Origin: Pseudomonadota bacterium | Lineage (GTDB): Bacteria; Pseudomonadota; Alphaproteobacteria; Rickettsiales; UBA3002 | Length of the DNA: 64,000 nt | NCBI GenBank assembly: GCA_040384265.1 | Contig: JAZKJM010000004.1 | Location: 62,001-126,000 of the forward strand | Direction: 5' to 3' | Shown: in pieces, positions 54,262 to 63,510 of the stretch | How the letters are laid out: each line of letters begins with the position of its first letter | How positions within the stretch are numbered: the stretch's first letter is position 1 | Notes under the pieces: model-generated | Databases searched by the model: none | What the model was told of the DNA's origin: nothing | The model's input: the letters and a program-made list of their open reading frames with translations, nothing else | Translations under genes and position numbers: made by a program

Positions 54262-54336
54262 GGCTCCTTCGTCTAGCGGTTAGGACACCTCCCTTTCACG
54301 GAGGTAACACGAGTTCGATTCTCGTAGGAGTCACCA
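54262..54336 (+). tRNA. tRNA-Glu (TTC anticodon)
   Basis: GGCTCCT pairs with AGGAGTC across the acceptor stem (one G-U). The anticodon arm is CCTCC-CTTTCAC-GGAGG with anticodon TTC. The T arm is ACGAG-TTCGATT-CTCGT. The 3' CCA is encoded. Length 75 nt. It is the left boundary of the insertion-like region that follows. Confidence 0.95.
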
Positions 54337-54338
54337 TT
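54310..54338 (+). repeat. Putative attachment site: tRNA-Glu 3' end, left copy
   Basis: The 29 bp from the T-arm through CCA and two further bases recur at 56068-56096 with two differences (27 of 29). Integrated elements often use tRNA 3' ends, which leaves the tRNA intact and a copy at the far end. Confidence 0.55.
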
Positions 54339-54623
54339 TCTTCGAAATGAAGAAAATCGCCAGTTTTTCATTTCAATTTAGATAGATAGTTAACTGGTAC
54401 GCTGCGTTGTAGAAAGCTAAGGCGCTTCTATGCCGACATGCACCAAAAGAACCGGGGGATTTATCATTCCCTAGGTACATTGAGTTTAACTGAATTGTCA
54501 TAAATGCCTGGCCTGTTTTCTGCTACAATGGGCATCTGCTTGTGGAAGATGGAAAAAATGCGCGCCCATCGGCAGGTAGCGGACCAGCAATAATGCAAGC
54601 AACCGACGCAAAAGGAGCATACG
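54337..54623. other. AT-richer leader of the tRNA-bounded insertion
   Basis: Starts with a small hairpin TTTCTTC-GAAAT-GAAGAAA (54337-54355). GC is clearly lower than in the flanking genes. No convincing gene is seen; the sequence probably includes the promoter of the 303-residue gene, whose AGGAG is at its 3' end. Confidence 0.4.
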
Positions 54624-55535
54624 ATGGTAGAGAAGACCCCCCTTACACGGAACCCCCTTCTGCACACCGCGCCTGGGGCGGCGTATTTTTCGGTCAGTCG
54701 GGGGGACAAACCGGCGGGCAATGACTACATACTCTCGGGCGGGGTAGTGAACCCGTTTTCCAATGATCCGCTAGCGGGTCAGTTGGCAAGCCAGCTTCGA
54801 CCACCACCGACGGCCGCAGAGATAGCAGCCGCAAAACCCGCAACCCCACCGCCGCCTACCCCGGCCCCGAGTAGGCCAAATAGCCCTACAGGGGTGCCAT
54901 CCATTTCTGGAATTGCGGCTTCCTTAAGCGGGCAGACTGATAATATCAGTAGTTTGTCTTCTAAAGTAAAGAGCCTCAATACAAAGTATCAGGATATCGA
55001 TAGTATCTACAAAGGTGATGACCCGGCGGGTGTGCGTGCGGAGCTTGACCATTTTCGTGTTGGTATCGATTTATGTGCCAGTTTACAGGAATATGGTGCT
55101 GCACCAACGCCAAGCGTCATACGGCTTCCCGATTTAAAAAAGGATTTGCAGCGCGTTGCCAATGAGAGCTTCGACAAGCTGGAAAAACGGTTGGCGGAAG
55201 CTGCCGGCACCCCACGCCTGCAATATGACATGATGCGCAACACTATGGAAATGGCCAAGAAGTTGGATGCCAATGGCATCCAATACCTACAGGATAGCTT
55301 CGCGCGGTTGAACACCACCGTCGAGGATTTTACAGCACGCATGCAGCGTGTTTTGCTCTCCATACCGCTAGCTGAACGCCCCGTAAGTATGGGGTTGCAG
55401 CTGCCTTCTTTGCATGGCCAGGGGATATCCATGAACGAAGCACAGGTTGCGAAGGCAGACATTGGGTTGCTGTCTGCGCCCGTGGGCATGCCATCTCCTG
55501 CAGTCACGCCTGATACTGCGCTGCGCATCGGTTAG
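54624..55535 (+). CDS. Hypothetical protein with coiled-coil region, 303 aa
   Basis: Not a recognised family. The ATG has AGGAG six bases upstream. Residues 1-60 have no signal peptide; a Pro/Ala linker lies at about 60-95; a Ser-rich stretch (SGQTDNISSLSSKVKSLNTKYQDI) leads into helices predicted to coil (about 165-255, DLKKDLQRVANESFDKLEKRLAEA, LNTTVEDFTARMQRVL). It is the main gene of the insertion next to tRNA-Glu and has lower GC than its neighbours. No integrase or recombinase domain is visible. Confidence 0.6.
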   Translation: MVEKTPLTRNPLLHTAPGAAYFSVSRGDKPAGNDYILSGGVVNPFSNDPLAGQLASQLRPPPTAAEIAAAKPATPPPPTPAPSRPNSPTGVPSISGIAASLSGQTDNISSLSSKVKSLNTKYQDIDSIYKGDDPAGVRAELDHFRVGIDLCASLQEYGAAPTPSVIRLPDLKKDLQRVANESFDKLEKRLAEAAGTPRLQYDMMRNTMEMAKKLDANGIQYLQDSFARLNTTVEDFTARMQRVLLSIPLAERPVSMGLQLPSLHGQGISMNEAQVAKADIGLLSAPVGMPSPAVTPDTALRIG

Positions 55536-56067
55536 GCTCCCCGTCAACTGCTGCCGTCTTGGCAGAGTATGAAGTGGCATTGTCGAAGCAACCCTTGCCA
55601 AGGGCGGCAACTGCTTCTAAGTTTGGGGGATGGTACAGATCGTAAAAAATTCGTGGCAGGGGTTGGCCGGATGGCTGGGTAAGCCGGGCCATGCGCAAAA
55701 ATAACGCACCGCGCATCCGCCATTATTTTCAGGCATTTAGCGGTTCGCAAATCCCCATTAGATTTTTCATATCCTAAATAAGCCATTGGACTATAGTGCC
55801 ATTATTGGTTCGAGTTCGGTAGGGGGTGTTTATGGCGAAGCGGCAAGTAGAGTGGCCCAAAGGGGAGGATCGAGCAGTCGCGGCTTTAACCCGAATAAAG
55901 ATTCTCTGATTATGTTACTAAGAAAACATGGGGTAGACTTACCAACTATATCCAAGTCAAAAATTCCTTACCGAGGTTAGTAAGGCATGCGATAAAAGTG
56001 TTCGCATGCCAGTAACGATGGCGTAGTTTAGGGGTTGTTCTTATCCTCTCTAACATCCTGATTAGTT
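55536..56067. other. Low-GC stretch with a doubtful small reading frame
   Basis: No confident gene. A TTG-initiated frame of 64 codons (55786-55980) ends MLLRKHGVDLPTISKSKIPY and could be a small protein or the remnant of a longer one; no good ribosome binding site precedes it. The rest shows no coding signal or recognisable RNA. It lies within the tRNA-bounded region. Confidence 0.3.
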
Positions 56068-56096
56068 CGAGTTCGATTCTCGCAGGGGTCACCATT
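56068..56096 (+). repeat. Putative attachment site: imperfect tRNA-Glu 3' copy, right end
   Basis: Repeats the T-arm and CCA end of tRNA-Glu with two substitutions, in the same orientation. Upstream bases do not extend the match to the anticodon arm, so this is not a second full tRNA. A terminator follows directly. Confidence 0.55.
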
Positions 56097-56102
56097 CCCA
56101 AG

Positions 56103-56127
56103 AAGCTCCCAGCCGGGGGCTTTTTTT
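56103..56127 (+). terminator. Rho-independent terminator at the right end of the insertion
   Basis: AAGCTCCC and GGGGGCTT (56103-56110, 56115-56122, one G-U) flank a four-base loop and run into seven T residues. In an undisrupted arrangement this would sit right after the tRNA, so it may be the original tRNA-Glu terminator separated by the insertion. Confidence 0.8.
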
Positions 56128-56159
56128 ATGCGCGCGGCGCGGGAAAAAACAACCAAGGG

Positions 56160-56188
56160 TTGACATTTGAGTCGGGCAACCGTAGCAT
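56160..56188 (+). promoter_or_regulatory. Promoter upstream of the response regulator
   Basis: TTGACA (56160-56165) and TAGCAT (56183-56188) with 17-bp spacing, about 55 bp before the proposed response-regulator start. Confidence 0.6.
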
Positions 56189-56242
56189 GACGCAATCCCA
56201 TTAGCCGCGAGTTATCCCATTCTAAAGCCATCGTTAGATGAA

Positions 56243-56686
56243 TTGCAGGCATTTGAAATTGCAACCTATGCGCGCTCCACTCGGCCGTTGCCGGATATCC
56301 TGATTGTCGAGGATCAGCGGGTTTTTCTGCAGGTATTTCGTGCCGTGCTGCCGCGGGATTTTACGCTCCATGTGGCGATGGATGCAGCCACCGGCTGGAA
56401 ACATTATTTACAGCACGCGCCCGACATCGCCTTTATCGATGTGCAGATGGAGGGGATCGATGGCCACACGCTGGCCGCCAGCATCCGCGCGCTGGATGGG
56501 AATGCGTTCACGGTCATGGTGACGGCCAATGGCGATGCGGCTACCCTGGCGCGGGCGCGGGCCAACGAGGTGCGCGGCTTTGTCACCAAGCCCTACAGCA
56601 AGAAAAAGATCGATGCATGCATCGCGCTTTTTCTTGCCGAGCGCGATGGGATCGTGGCGCCGGGCAGCCGCATCAATGGCGCATAA
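56243..56686 (+). CDS. Single-domain response regulator
   Basis: Receiver domain only (about residues 18-130): ILIVEDQRVFLQVFRAVL with the acidic pocket, FIDVQMEGIDGH with the phosphoacceptor Asp, VMVTANGD (Thr), and FVTKPYSKKKI (Lys). No output domain, so it probably works by protein contact, as in DivK-type regulators. The frame can only start at a TTG (56243) or another non-ATG codon; an ATG at 56238 is out of frame. A start-region frameshift or use of a rare start should be considered. No kinase is adjacent. Confidence 0.75.
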   Translation: MQAFEIATYARSTRPLPDILIVEDQRVFLQVFRAVLPRDFTLHVAMDAATGWKHYLQHAPDIAFIDVQMEGIDGHTLAASIRALDGNAFTVMVTANGDAATLARARANEVRGFVTKPYSKKKIDACIALFLAERDGIVAPGSRINGA

Positions 56687-56763
56687 GGAACTGCAGATCG
56701 TGGCGTAGTGGCGCTTGCCATCCGGGGGGCAGCTGGGTTACACCATCGCCAACGGGGGACGCC

Positions 56764-57102
56764 ATGAGTGAACACACCACCAGCTATCGCCGCTTCATCG
56801 CCTGGTTGACGCGTGAAGAACATCGCCGCCGCGCCCGTGCGCTGCGCGAGGATATCAACCGCGCCTTCACCGAACACCCGGCAGATACGGGCGAGACCTA
56901 TTGGCAGCATTTGTGGTTCACCAGCAAAATGTCGGCGCGGTTGCTTTATACGATGACGGTGCTCATCATCCACGGCCTGTTCCCGTTTTTGCTGATGCGC
57001 GCCGCCAGTATGCAGATTGAGGAAGTCTACCGCATCATGAAATCGCGCATTCCCAAATCGCGCCGCGACGCGATTGATGCGGATTTCGATTACACCGTCT
57101 AG
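56764..57102 (+). CDS. DUF6356-like small membrane protein
   Basis: 112 residues. The core FTEHPADTGETYWQHLWFTSKMSARLLYTMTVLIIHGLFPFLLMR has one amphipathic part and one membrane helix (about 63-84), matching the small alphaproteobacterial proteins with an F-x-E-H-P-x-x-x-G-E-x-Y-x-x-H pattern. Function unknown. It precedes the FAD-dependent gene by four bases. Confidence 0.65.
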   Translation: MSEHTTSYRRFIAWLTREEHRRRARALREDINRAFTEHPADTGETYWQHLWFTSKMSARLLYTMTVLIIHGLFPFLLMRAASMQIEEVYRIMKSRIPKSRRDAIDADFDYTV

Positions 57103-57106
57103 CGCC

Positions 57107-58462
57107 GTGCGCGTTGGCATTATCGGCTTCGGCTTCAGCGGCCTGATGGTGACGGCCAACCTCGTGCGCGCCGCACACGCGCCCTGCATCATTTATGTGA
57201 TTGCCGAGGATCTGCGCGGGCTCGGCGTGGCCTATGCCACCACGAATGCCGATCATTTGCTCAATGTCGTCGCCGGAAAAATGGGCGCGTTTGCCGATGA
57301 TCTGGGCGGGTTTCACCGCTGGCTCAGCACGGCGGATGGGGCGCTGGCGTTGCAGGCGCTGCATCTCACCGCCCGCTATCAGGAAAATGATTTTGTGCCG
57401 CGCGCGCTTTATGGGGCGTATCTGCAAACCATCTGGCGCGATACGCAAGCGCTTGCCGCGGAAAAACAGATCGAATTAAAGCTCGTGCCGACAGACGCCG
57501 TGGCGGTGACGCCCGGTGCGACGCTCGCCATCCTCACCGCGCGCGGCGATGCGATTGCGGTGGATCGCGCAGTGCTCGCCAGCGGCCACGAAATCAAGCC
57601 CATCCTGCCCACGGTCGTGAGCGATGCCATCCTCCAGAATCCGTGGGCGGGTGACGCGTTTGCCGGCGCGGCGGCATGGGGCGCGCCGGTGCTGCTGATG
57701 GGCACGGGGCTGACCATGATCGACACGCTCATGATGCTGCGGGCGGGCGGATATGCGGGTGCGGTGATTGCCTTCTCGCGGCACGGGTTACTACCGCAAC
57801 GCCATGCGCCGCAGGCAAGTGTTTTTCGCTTCGCAAAGGAGCAACTTTTGCTGCAGAAAAACCTGCAGCATTATGTGGGCCTGATGCGGCGCACCATCCG
57901 CGCCCATGGTGATTGGCGGGCGGTGGTGGATGCGCTGCGCCCGCATACCACGCTGCTGTGGCAGAGGCTCACCACGCCAGACCAGAAGCGCTTTTTAGAG
58001 CGGCTAGGGGCTTATTGGAGCGTGCACCGCCACCGCATGGCACCCGATATTGCTGCACGGGTGGATGCCGAAATTGCGAGCGGTGCATTGCGCATTATCG
58101 CCAGCAAAAAGCTCGTTGCGGAGCAGCGCGACGGGCAGCTTCATATTGCGCTGACGGATCACCACCAGCTGCAGCATAATTTCACGCCTGCGCGCCTGAT
58201 TAACTGCACCGGGCCGGAATTGAATGTCGAAAAATCCATGCGCCCACTGATCCGCCAAGTTGTCGCGCAAGGGCTGGTTGAACCGCATGCGACGGGCATC
58301 GGCATCGCAGCCGATCTACACGGTCGCGCATGGGGCACAGCCTTCCCGCAGCTTTATGCGGTGGGCGCATTGCTGACCGGCCAGCTGCTTGAATCTACCG
58401 CCGTGCCGGAGCTGCGCGCCCAGGCAGTGGCGGTGGCCAACCACATCGTGGCGAGCGCTTAG
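57107..58462 (+). CDS. FAD/NAD(P)-binding oxidoreductase-like protein
   Basis: 451 residues from the GTG at 57107, where the Rossmann motif VRVGIIGFGFSGLMVTANLVRA begins. An upstream ATG at 57077 would overlap the preceding gene. Family features are GVAYATTNADHLLNVVAGKMGAFADD (FAD-binding, as in the FAD-NAD(P)-binding group of uncharacterised YdhS-like proteins), ASGHE, VLLMGTGLTMIDTLMML with the second nucleotide site, and INCTGPE near the end. The substrate is unknown. Its last four bases overlap the convergent gene. Confidence 0.8.
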   Translation: MRVGIIGFGFSGLMVTANLVRAAHAPCIIYVIAEDLRGLGVAYATTNADHLLNVVAGKMGAFADDLGGFHRWLSTADGALALQALHLTARYQENDFVPRALYGAYLQTIWRDTQALAAEKQIELKLVPTDAVAVTPGATLAILTARGDAIAVDRAVLASGHEIKPILPTVVSDAILQNPWAGDAFAGAAAWGAPVLLMGTGLTMIDTLMMLRAGGYAGAVIAFSRHGLLPQRHAPQASVFRFAKEQLLLQKNLQHYVGLMRRTIRAHGDWRAVVDALRPHTTLLWQRLTTPDQKRFLERLGAYWSVHRHRMAPDIAARVDAEIASGALRIIASKKLVAEQRDGQLHIALTDHHQLQHNFTPARLINCTGPELNVEKSMRPLIRQVVAQGLVEPHATGIGIAADLHGRAWGTAFPQLYAVGALLTGQLLESTAVPELRAQAVAVANHIVASA

Positions 58463-58905
58463 CGGCCGTGCGGTCCGTGGCCGTTGCTGCGGCCATCGTT
58501 GCGCGAATCCCGGTCCCCATGGTCATGGCGGTCACGGCCGTAATGGTTGCCGTTATCGTGACGATCGTTATCGCGGTAGACATAGCGGTTCACGACCACC
58601 GGGCGTTGGTAATAATGCCCGCGCGCGAAGCGCCAGCCATTGGGATAATGGTCCCACCGATCGGGCACCCAGCCGTAATTGGGGCGCTCCTCGACCCAAT
58701 AGCCCTCGACCCAGTCGCGGTCGCGGCCATCCCACTGCCAGTAGCCCGGTGACCAGATATAGCCTGGCCGTGAAACAGGAATGCGCTCGTAACGCGGCTC
58801 CGGCGGCCCCAGGTTAATATCGGCGCTGATGAGGACACCCGCATACGCCGGCACGGCAAGCGTGCCGAGCAGCAGGGCGGTGATAAGGCTATGGGAAAGA
58901 CGCAT
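58459..58905 (-). CDS. Secreted YXWGXW-repeat-type protein
   Basis: 148 residues. A signal peptide (AVPAYA) precedes Trp/Tyr/Gly-rich repeats: PGYIWSPGYWQWDG, WVEGYWVEERPNYGWVPDRW, YPNGWRFARGHY. The C-terminal 45 residues are charged and Asp/His/Arg/Gly-rich (RDNDRHDNGNHYGRD), with no fold. Such small periplasmic or surface proteins are common; the role is unknown. ATG at 58905 is chosen because it starts the signal peptide. Confidence 0.8.
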   Translation of the reverse strand: MRLSHSLITALLLGTLAVPAYAGVLISADINLGPPEPRYERIPVSRPGYIWSPGYWQWDGRDRDWVEGYWVEERPNYGWVPDRWDHYPNGWRFARGHYYQRPVVVNRYVYRDNDRHDNGNHYGRDRHDHGDRDSRNDGRSNGHGPHGR

Positions 58906-58956
58906 GGTTGGCTCCTGTTGTGGTGGAGCAACCATGCCGAAGGGCATATAAGAAAG

Positions 58957-59005
58957 CCATCCCGATTCCAGCCGCCAAACTTAGGCGAAGCTGAAACCGG
59001 GATGG
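58957..59005 (-). terminator. Long hairpin terminator downstream of typA
   Basis: CCATCCCG...CAGC-CGCC and GGCG...GCTG...CGGGATGG pair end to end with few mismatches (58957-59005), a seven-base loop inside. On the minus strand it is followed by GGCTTTCTTAT. The stem starts four bases after the typA stop. Confidence 0.7.
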
Positions 59006-59009
59006 GTGC

Positions 59010-60833
59010 TTATGCGGTTTTTGACGCTTTTTCCGAACGTTTGCGCATGTTGGGGTCGAGCACCTTCTTGCGCAGGCGGATGTTTTTCGGCGTCACTTCC
59101 ATCAGCTCATCTTCTTCGATGTAGGCAATGGCTTGTTCCAGCGTCGGGATGCGTGGCGGGGTCAGTTTCACCGCTTCATCCTTGCTGGTGGTGCGGATGT
59201 TGGTGAGCTGCTTGGCTTTCAGCGCGTTGACATCCAGATCGTTGTCGCGGCTATGCTGGCCGATGATCATGCCTTCATAAATGCGCACGCCCGCTGGGAT
59301 GATGAGGAAACCACGCTCCTCAAGGTTCCACAGCGCGTATTCCACGGCGACACCGGTCGCGTTGGAAATCAGCACACCGTTGCGGCGGCCCGCGATGTCG
59401 CCCTTATACGGCGCGTAGCCGTGGAAGATGCGCGACAGCACGCCCGAACCGCGCGTATCGGTCATGAATTCGCCTTGATAGCCGATCATCCCGCGCGATG
59501 GCATGAGGAATTTCATGCGCAGTTTGCCACCCGAGGATGGGCGCATTTCCGTCATGTTACCCTTGCGCAGGCTCAGTTTTTCAACGACCACGCCCGAGTA
59601 TTCCTCATCGACATCGACCTGAACTTCTTCCATCGGCTCTTCGATGTTGCCGTCATCGTCTTTCTTGAACAGCACGCGCGGACGCGAGACAGACAGCTCG
59701 AACCCTTCGCGGCGCATGGTTTCAATCAACACGCCCAGCTGCAATTCGCCGCGGCCGCCGACTTCAAACGCATCGGCCATCGCCGTTTCGGTGACGCGGA
59801 TGGCGACGTTGGATTCCGCCTCTTTCATCAAGCGGTCACGGATCATGCGCGAGGTCACTTTGGTGCCTTCGGTGCCAGCCAGCGGCGAATCGTTCACCGC
59901 GATGGTGATCGCCATCGTTGGTGGATCGATCGGCACCGCTTTGAGCGGCGATTGCAGTTCAATCGCGCCGACCGTATCGGCCACCGTGGTTTCGCTCAGG
60001 CCCGCGATCGAGACAATCGCGCCGGCTTCGGCTTCGTTTACCGGGTTGCGCTCGATGCCATCGAACGACAGCAGCTTGGTGATGCGGCCTTGCTCGACAA
60101 CGGTGCCATCCAGCCGGATGCCTTTTACGGGCATGCCCACTTTAGCAACGCCGGACTCGATTTTACCGGTCAGAATACGGCCAAGGAAGTTGTCCGATTC
60201 GATCAGCGTGACGAGGAAGGCGAAGGTCGCTTCCGTGTCCACATCCGGTTCTTCGACATAGCGGACGACTTCATCCATGATGCAGTGCAGGTTCTCGCGC
60301 GGCGCGTCGAGATCCTTGGCAGCCCAGCCGTTGCGGCCGGACGCGTAGATGACCGGGAAATCGAGCTGCGCGTCATTCGCATCGAGCGCGACGAACAGAT
60401 CGAACACTTCGTTCAGCACTTCATCCACGCGTGCATCCGGGCGATCCACCTTGTTGATGATCACAATCGGGCGCAGGCCCTGGGCGAGGGCTTTCATCAG
60501 CACGAACTTGGTTTGTGGCATCGGGCCTTCTGCCGCATCGACCAGCAGCAGCACGCCATCGACCATGCCGAGGATACGTTCGACTTCACCGCCGAAATCG
60601 GCGTGGCCGGGGGTATCGATGATGTTGATGCGGGTGTCTTTCCACTGGATCGACGTGCATTTGGCGAGAATGGTGATGCCACGCTCTTTTTCGAGATCGT
60701 TGGAATCCATCACCCGCTCGGCGACGTTCTGGTTGGTGCGGAATGTGCCTGCCTGACGCAGCATCACATCGATAAGCGTGGTTTTGCCGTGATCGACGTG
60801 GGCGATAATGGCGACATTGCGGAGTTTGGTCAT
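59010..60833 (-). CDS. typA: Ribosome-associated GTPase TypA/BipA
   Basis: A translational GTPase related to EF-G that binds 70S and helps 50S assembly under stress. [19 protein letters not shown] is G1, [15 protein letters not shown]3, [10 protein letters not shown]4; domains II, III, V and the TypA-specific C-terminal domain ([30 protein letters not shown]) follow. 607 residues, normal. Confidence 0.97.
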   Translation of the reverse strand: MTKLRNVAIIAHVDHGKTTLIDVMLRQAGTFRTNQNVAERVMDSNDLEKERGITILAKCTSIQWKDTRINIIDTPGHADFGGEVERILGMVDGVLLLVDAAEGPMPQTKFVLMKALAQGLRPIVIINKVDRPDARVDEVLNEVFDLFVALDANDAQLDFPVIYASGRNGWAAKDLDAPRENLHCIMDEVVRYVEEPDVDTEATFAFLVTLIESDNFLGRILTGKIESGVAKVGMPVKGIRLDGTVVEQGRITKLLSFDGIERNPVNEAEAGAIVSIAGLSETTVADTVGAIELQSPLKAVPIDPPTMAITIAVNDSPLAGTEGTKVTSRMIRDRLMKEAESNVAIRVTETAMADAFEVGGRGELQLGVLIETMRREGFELSVSRPRVLFKKDDDGNIEEPMEEVQVDVDEEYSGVVVEKLSLRKGNMTEMRPSSGGKLRMKFLMPSRGMIGYQGEFMTDTRGSGVLSRIFHGYAPYKGDIAGRRNGVLISNATGVAVEYALWNLEERGFLIIPAGVRIYEGMIIGQHSRDNDLDVNALKAKQLTNIRTTSKDEAVKLTPPRIPTLEQAIAYIEEDELMEVTPKNIRLRKKVLDPNMRKRSEKASKTA

Positions 60834-60938
60834 TTGAATCTCAATAGGTTAGGGTATGTCGGCGCAGCAAACCACGCCCATGGTGCGCCGCAATAGGGGA
60901 TTTTTGAGGGTTTGGCTAGTGGTTTCTTGCGGTTTGGT

Positions 60939-63176
60939 TTAGCCGCGCCCACTCGGTGCACCGGGTTTCGTGGCGGCGGCTACCGGGGTGGGGGCGAGCA
61001 GCGCATCGGTAATGTCCTTGCCCGAAATCATGCCCGGGCCCGCATGCAGGTTCTCAAGCGCGATGCCTTTGGCCTGCAGCGAGGCTTTGAGTTCATCCAG
61101 CGTCAGCACGGCGTCCTTGTTGCCCAGTGCGCTGGCCCAGCCCTTTTCCTTCAGCGCGGGCAGGTGGCGGGCGAGTTGCTCGTCGATGCTGGCCTGGGTG
61201 GTTTTTGGCGGCGCGGTGGCCAGGTTGATTGCCAGCGCACCCACTTCAACGGTGGCGGAATGTCTGGCCGCATCCTTCTCGCCAAAAGCAAATTTGGTGG
61301 CGTAATGCACCACTTCCTGCCCGCCTTCGCCCGCCCCGAAGCCGATCAAGCCCCCGGCGATGCCGACAAGGCTGGACGCCGTCGTGCTGGCCAGCTTTTT
61401 CCAATTGGATTCGCCTTTGGCAAGGGCGATGCTCTCGCTGCCAACCTCATAGATGGCGAAGCCGGTGGCGACCACCGCGCCAACGAGCGGCACTTTTCCG
61501 CCTGCCGCTTTGGTCAGCAGGGCGATTTCTTTAGCGCCGACTTTATCGACCACCTTGGCGGCGGCCTCGTAGGTTTCCTTGTGGTTGATAGCCTCCATCG
61601 CCCCGGTTGTGACGACGACGCCTGCATGGTGGGTTGCCGCATCCATATCGCCGTTGCGCGCAGCCTGAACGGCGGCGACGGCATTCACGGCGCCAGTGGC
61701 TGCGGTCACCCCGCGGGCGGCCTTTGTTTCCAGCCTGCCATGGGTGGTTGGTTGTTGCACGACTGGTGCAGCATCGGTTGGGGCGGTGGGGCCCGCCGGT
61801 GCTACCGGTGCGGGGTTTTTCGCTGTGGCTTCTTTCGGTGTGGGTGGTTTTTCGGCGTTCACTTCGGGTGCGGGCGAGGGCGCAGCAGGCGCTTCACCCG
61901 CTGCCATCGCCGGGGCGGGTGGCGGCACTGGGGAAGGGGCTGGCGGCGCGGGTGGTGGAGGCATGGCCACGGGTGTTGCAGCCTGCTTGATGGTCAGATC
62001 CTGCATGATCGGTTCTGCGGGCATCAATGCCTGAAACCGCGTAGCATCCTCTGGGCGAATGCTGATAACGGTGTCGGTGGGGTTGGTGACGGCAATGCCT
62101 TGCGCCGCGAGGTGCTGCGCGAGGGTGCGGACCTCATCCGGGTGACCGTGAAATTCATACCCGCCCGCTTTTAGTTCATAAAGCCGATCAGCTCTCGCGG
62201 CATCGTGCAGGGTTGTGCCAATGGGATCGCGGATGCGTGCCGTGGTTTCACGTGCGCCTTCCGTCATCGCGGTGATGGTTCTGATGGAGTATTTACCGGC
62301 GTTCTCTTGTGCAGCCGCTTCCTGCATGCTGCCAAATATGCCACCACTCGCCTCGACCCGCTGGCGCTCTGCATCCAGGTAGTGGTGCGTGGCTTCTGCG
62401 CGGCGCGCGTGCAGTTGGTTGGTCACATGCTCGGCGGCGGGAATAAACTCGTTCTGATAGACATTCCACATATGCGGATAGGCTTCCCGCATGCGCGCAT
62501 CAATGACGGTATCGGGGACGTGCATGATTTTCATAGTCAGGTAATGGGACGACATTTCAGCGAACGCTTCGCGCGGATGCCTGCTGCTATCGGGGTACAA
62601 CGCCAGATGCTCTGCGATCGTGCGCGTCTCGTACGGATGGAGGCTATTGCCTGGCCGAGGCGTGGTCTGGCTCATATCGGCTTGCACGGCGGCGTTCCAG
62701 CTGGGGCGCTCCGAAAACTCGCTTCCTTGGCCCGAAGCCATCGCCAGCAGGTGGTCCATACGGTGCGATACTTCGTGGGTGAATAGCCGCATTGGTTCTG
62801 CGATTGCTCGGTCGTTTTTGCTCCAGATAACTTCGTTGTGGGTTGCAATGGCCACCCCCGGGCTAGTCGGTGCGCGCTCAAGGCCGGTGAGCCCGGATGC
62901 GCGTTGCGCCACTTCCTCGGTGCTGCTTGCCTGAAAGAGCGAGAGGTGGCTTTCAATAGCAAGCGTTTGTAGCCATTCCGGAGAGCGTGATACGACGCCG
63001 GTTATGCTGGCGTGCCATGCATCGGCGGGTTGCGGATTGCCGTGGACAAGAGGCCCAATGCTGTCGCTATCGGTAAAAAATCGCTCGATATAATGCCCGA
63101 TGGCGGCGTTGCTATAGCGGGAAGCTGCCACTGCGGCAGGTTTGTTTTCCCCATGGGTGCTATTGGTATCTGCCAT
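60939..63176 (-). CDS. Large effector-like protein with putative zinc metalloprotease domain
   Basis: 745 residues, no signal peptide. Residues about 60-260 hold HEVSH (H134, E135, H138) and, 65 residues on, REAFAE (E203, E207), the metal-binding layout of lethal-factor-like (ATLF) and similar gluzincin metalloproteases. About 300-395 is a small mixed domain. A Pro/Ala linker occupies about 398-480. From 480 to 655 is Ala/Gly-rich with hydrophobic glycine-zipper segments (LVGAVVATGFAIYEVG; SSLVGIAGGLIGFGAGEGG), suited to membrane insertion. The tail includes an EF-hand-like LGNKDAVLTLDEL (about 684-696), with an incomplete ligand set. I recognise no full-length family. Confidence 0.6.
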   Translation of the reverse strand: MADTNSTHGENKPAAVAASRYSNAAIGHYIERFFTDSDSIGPLVHGNPQPADAWHASITGVVSRSPEWLQTLAIESHLSLFQASSTEEVAQRASGLTGLERAPTSPGVAIATHNEVIWSKNDRAIAEPMRLFTHEVSHRMDHLLAMASGQGSEFSERPSWNAAVQADMSQTTPRPGNSLHPYETRTIAEHLALYPDSSRHPREAFAEMSSHYLTMKIMHVPDTVIDARMREAYPHMWNVYQNEFIPAAEHVTNQLHARRAEATHHYLDAERQRVEASGGIFGSMQEAAAQENAGKYSIRTITAMTEGARETTARIRDPIGTTLHDAARADRLYELKAGGYEFHGHPDEVRTLAQHLAAQGIAVTNPTDTVISIRPEDATRFQALMPAEPIMQDLTIKQAATPVAMPPPPAPPAPSPVPPPAPAMAAGEAPAAPSPAPEVNAEKPPTPKEATAKNPAPVAPAGPTAPTDAAPVVQQPTTHGRLETKAARGVTAATGAVNAVAAVQAARNGDMDAATHHAGVVVTTGAMEAINHKETYEAAAKVVDKVGAKEIALLTKAAGGKVPLVGAVVATGFAIYEVGSESIALAKGESNWKKLASTTASSLVGIAGGLIGFGAGEGGQEVVHYATKFAFGEKDAARHSATVEVGALAINLATAPPKTTQASIDEQLARHLPALKEKGWASALGNKDAVLTLDELKASLQAKGIALENLHAGPGMISGKDITDALLAPTPVAAATKPGAPSGRG

Positions 63177-63258
63177 CGTTTCCCTCTGTATTTCAATATT
63201 AATACAGGAGGGTTTAAGGATTCCTTAAAGGCGCGGCGGATTTTTAACGGCTACAGCT

Positions 63259-63441
63259 CTAGCCTAAGGCAATAATCCCATTGTCTTTATTGAATCCTGC
63301 GGCGAATGGCACGCGCTGGGCTTCCGGCGTGGCGGAAGCCAGGCTTGGGGGCAGTGTGACGATGCCACCGTTTTTGATAGCTGCTTCGAGCGCTGCGTGG
63401 ATGGCGTTAGCGTCTGTGTTGGCGGGCGTGTCCTGTGTCAT
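63259..63441 (-). CDS. Small hypothetical protein, 60 aa
   Basis: A short Ala-rich protein with NANAIHAALEAAIKNGGIVTLP at its centre and an ending FNKDNGIIALG. No family recognised. It lies 82 bp upstream of the 745-residue gene on the same strand, close enough for one transcript. Confidence 0.45.
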   Translation of the reverse strand: MTQDTPANTDANAIHAALEAAIKNGGIVTLPPSLASATPEAQRVPFAAGFNKDNGIIALG

Positions 63442-63510
63442 GGCAGATTCCCATTCGTAAAGGTGACGTTAGCATGATAATACAGCGGCAATGCTTAAGA
63501 AAGCCTTAAA

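Noticed and set aside
55786-55980. A firm 64-codon gene
   Set aside because: TTG start without a ribosome binding site and no homology I can recognise; kept only as a possibility in the stretch description.
56040-56096. A second tRNA-Glu gene
   Set aside because: Only the T-arm and acceptor 3' part match; no anticodon or D arm can be formed upstream.
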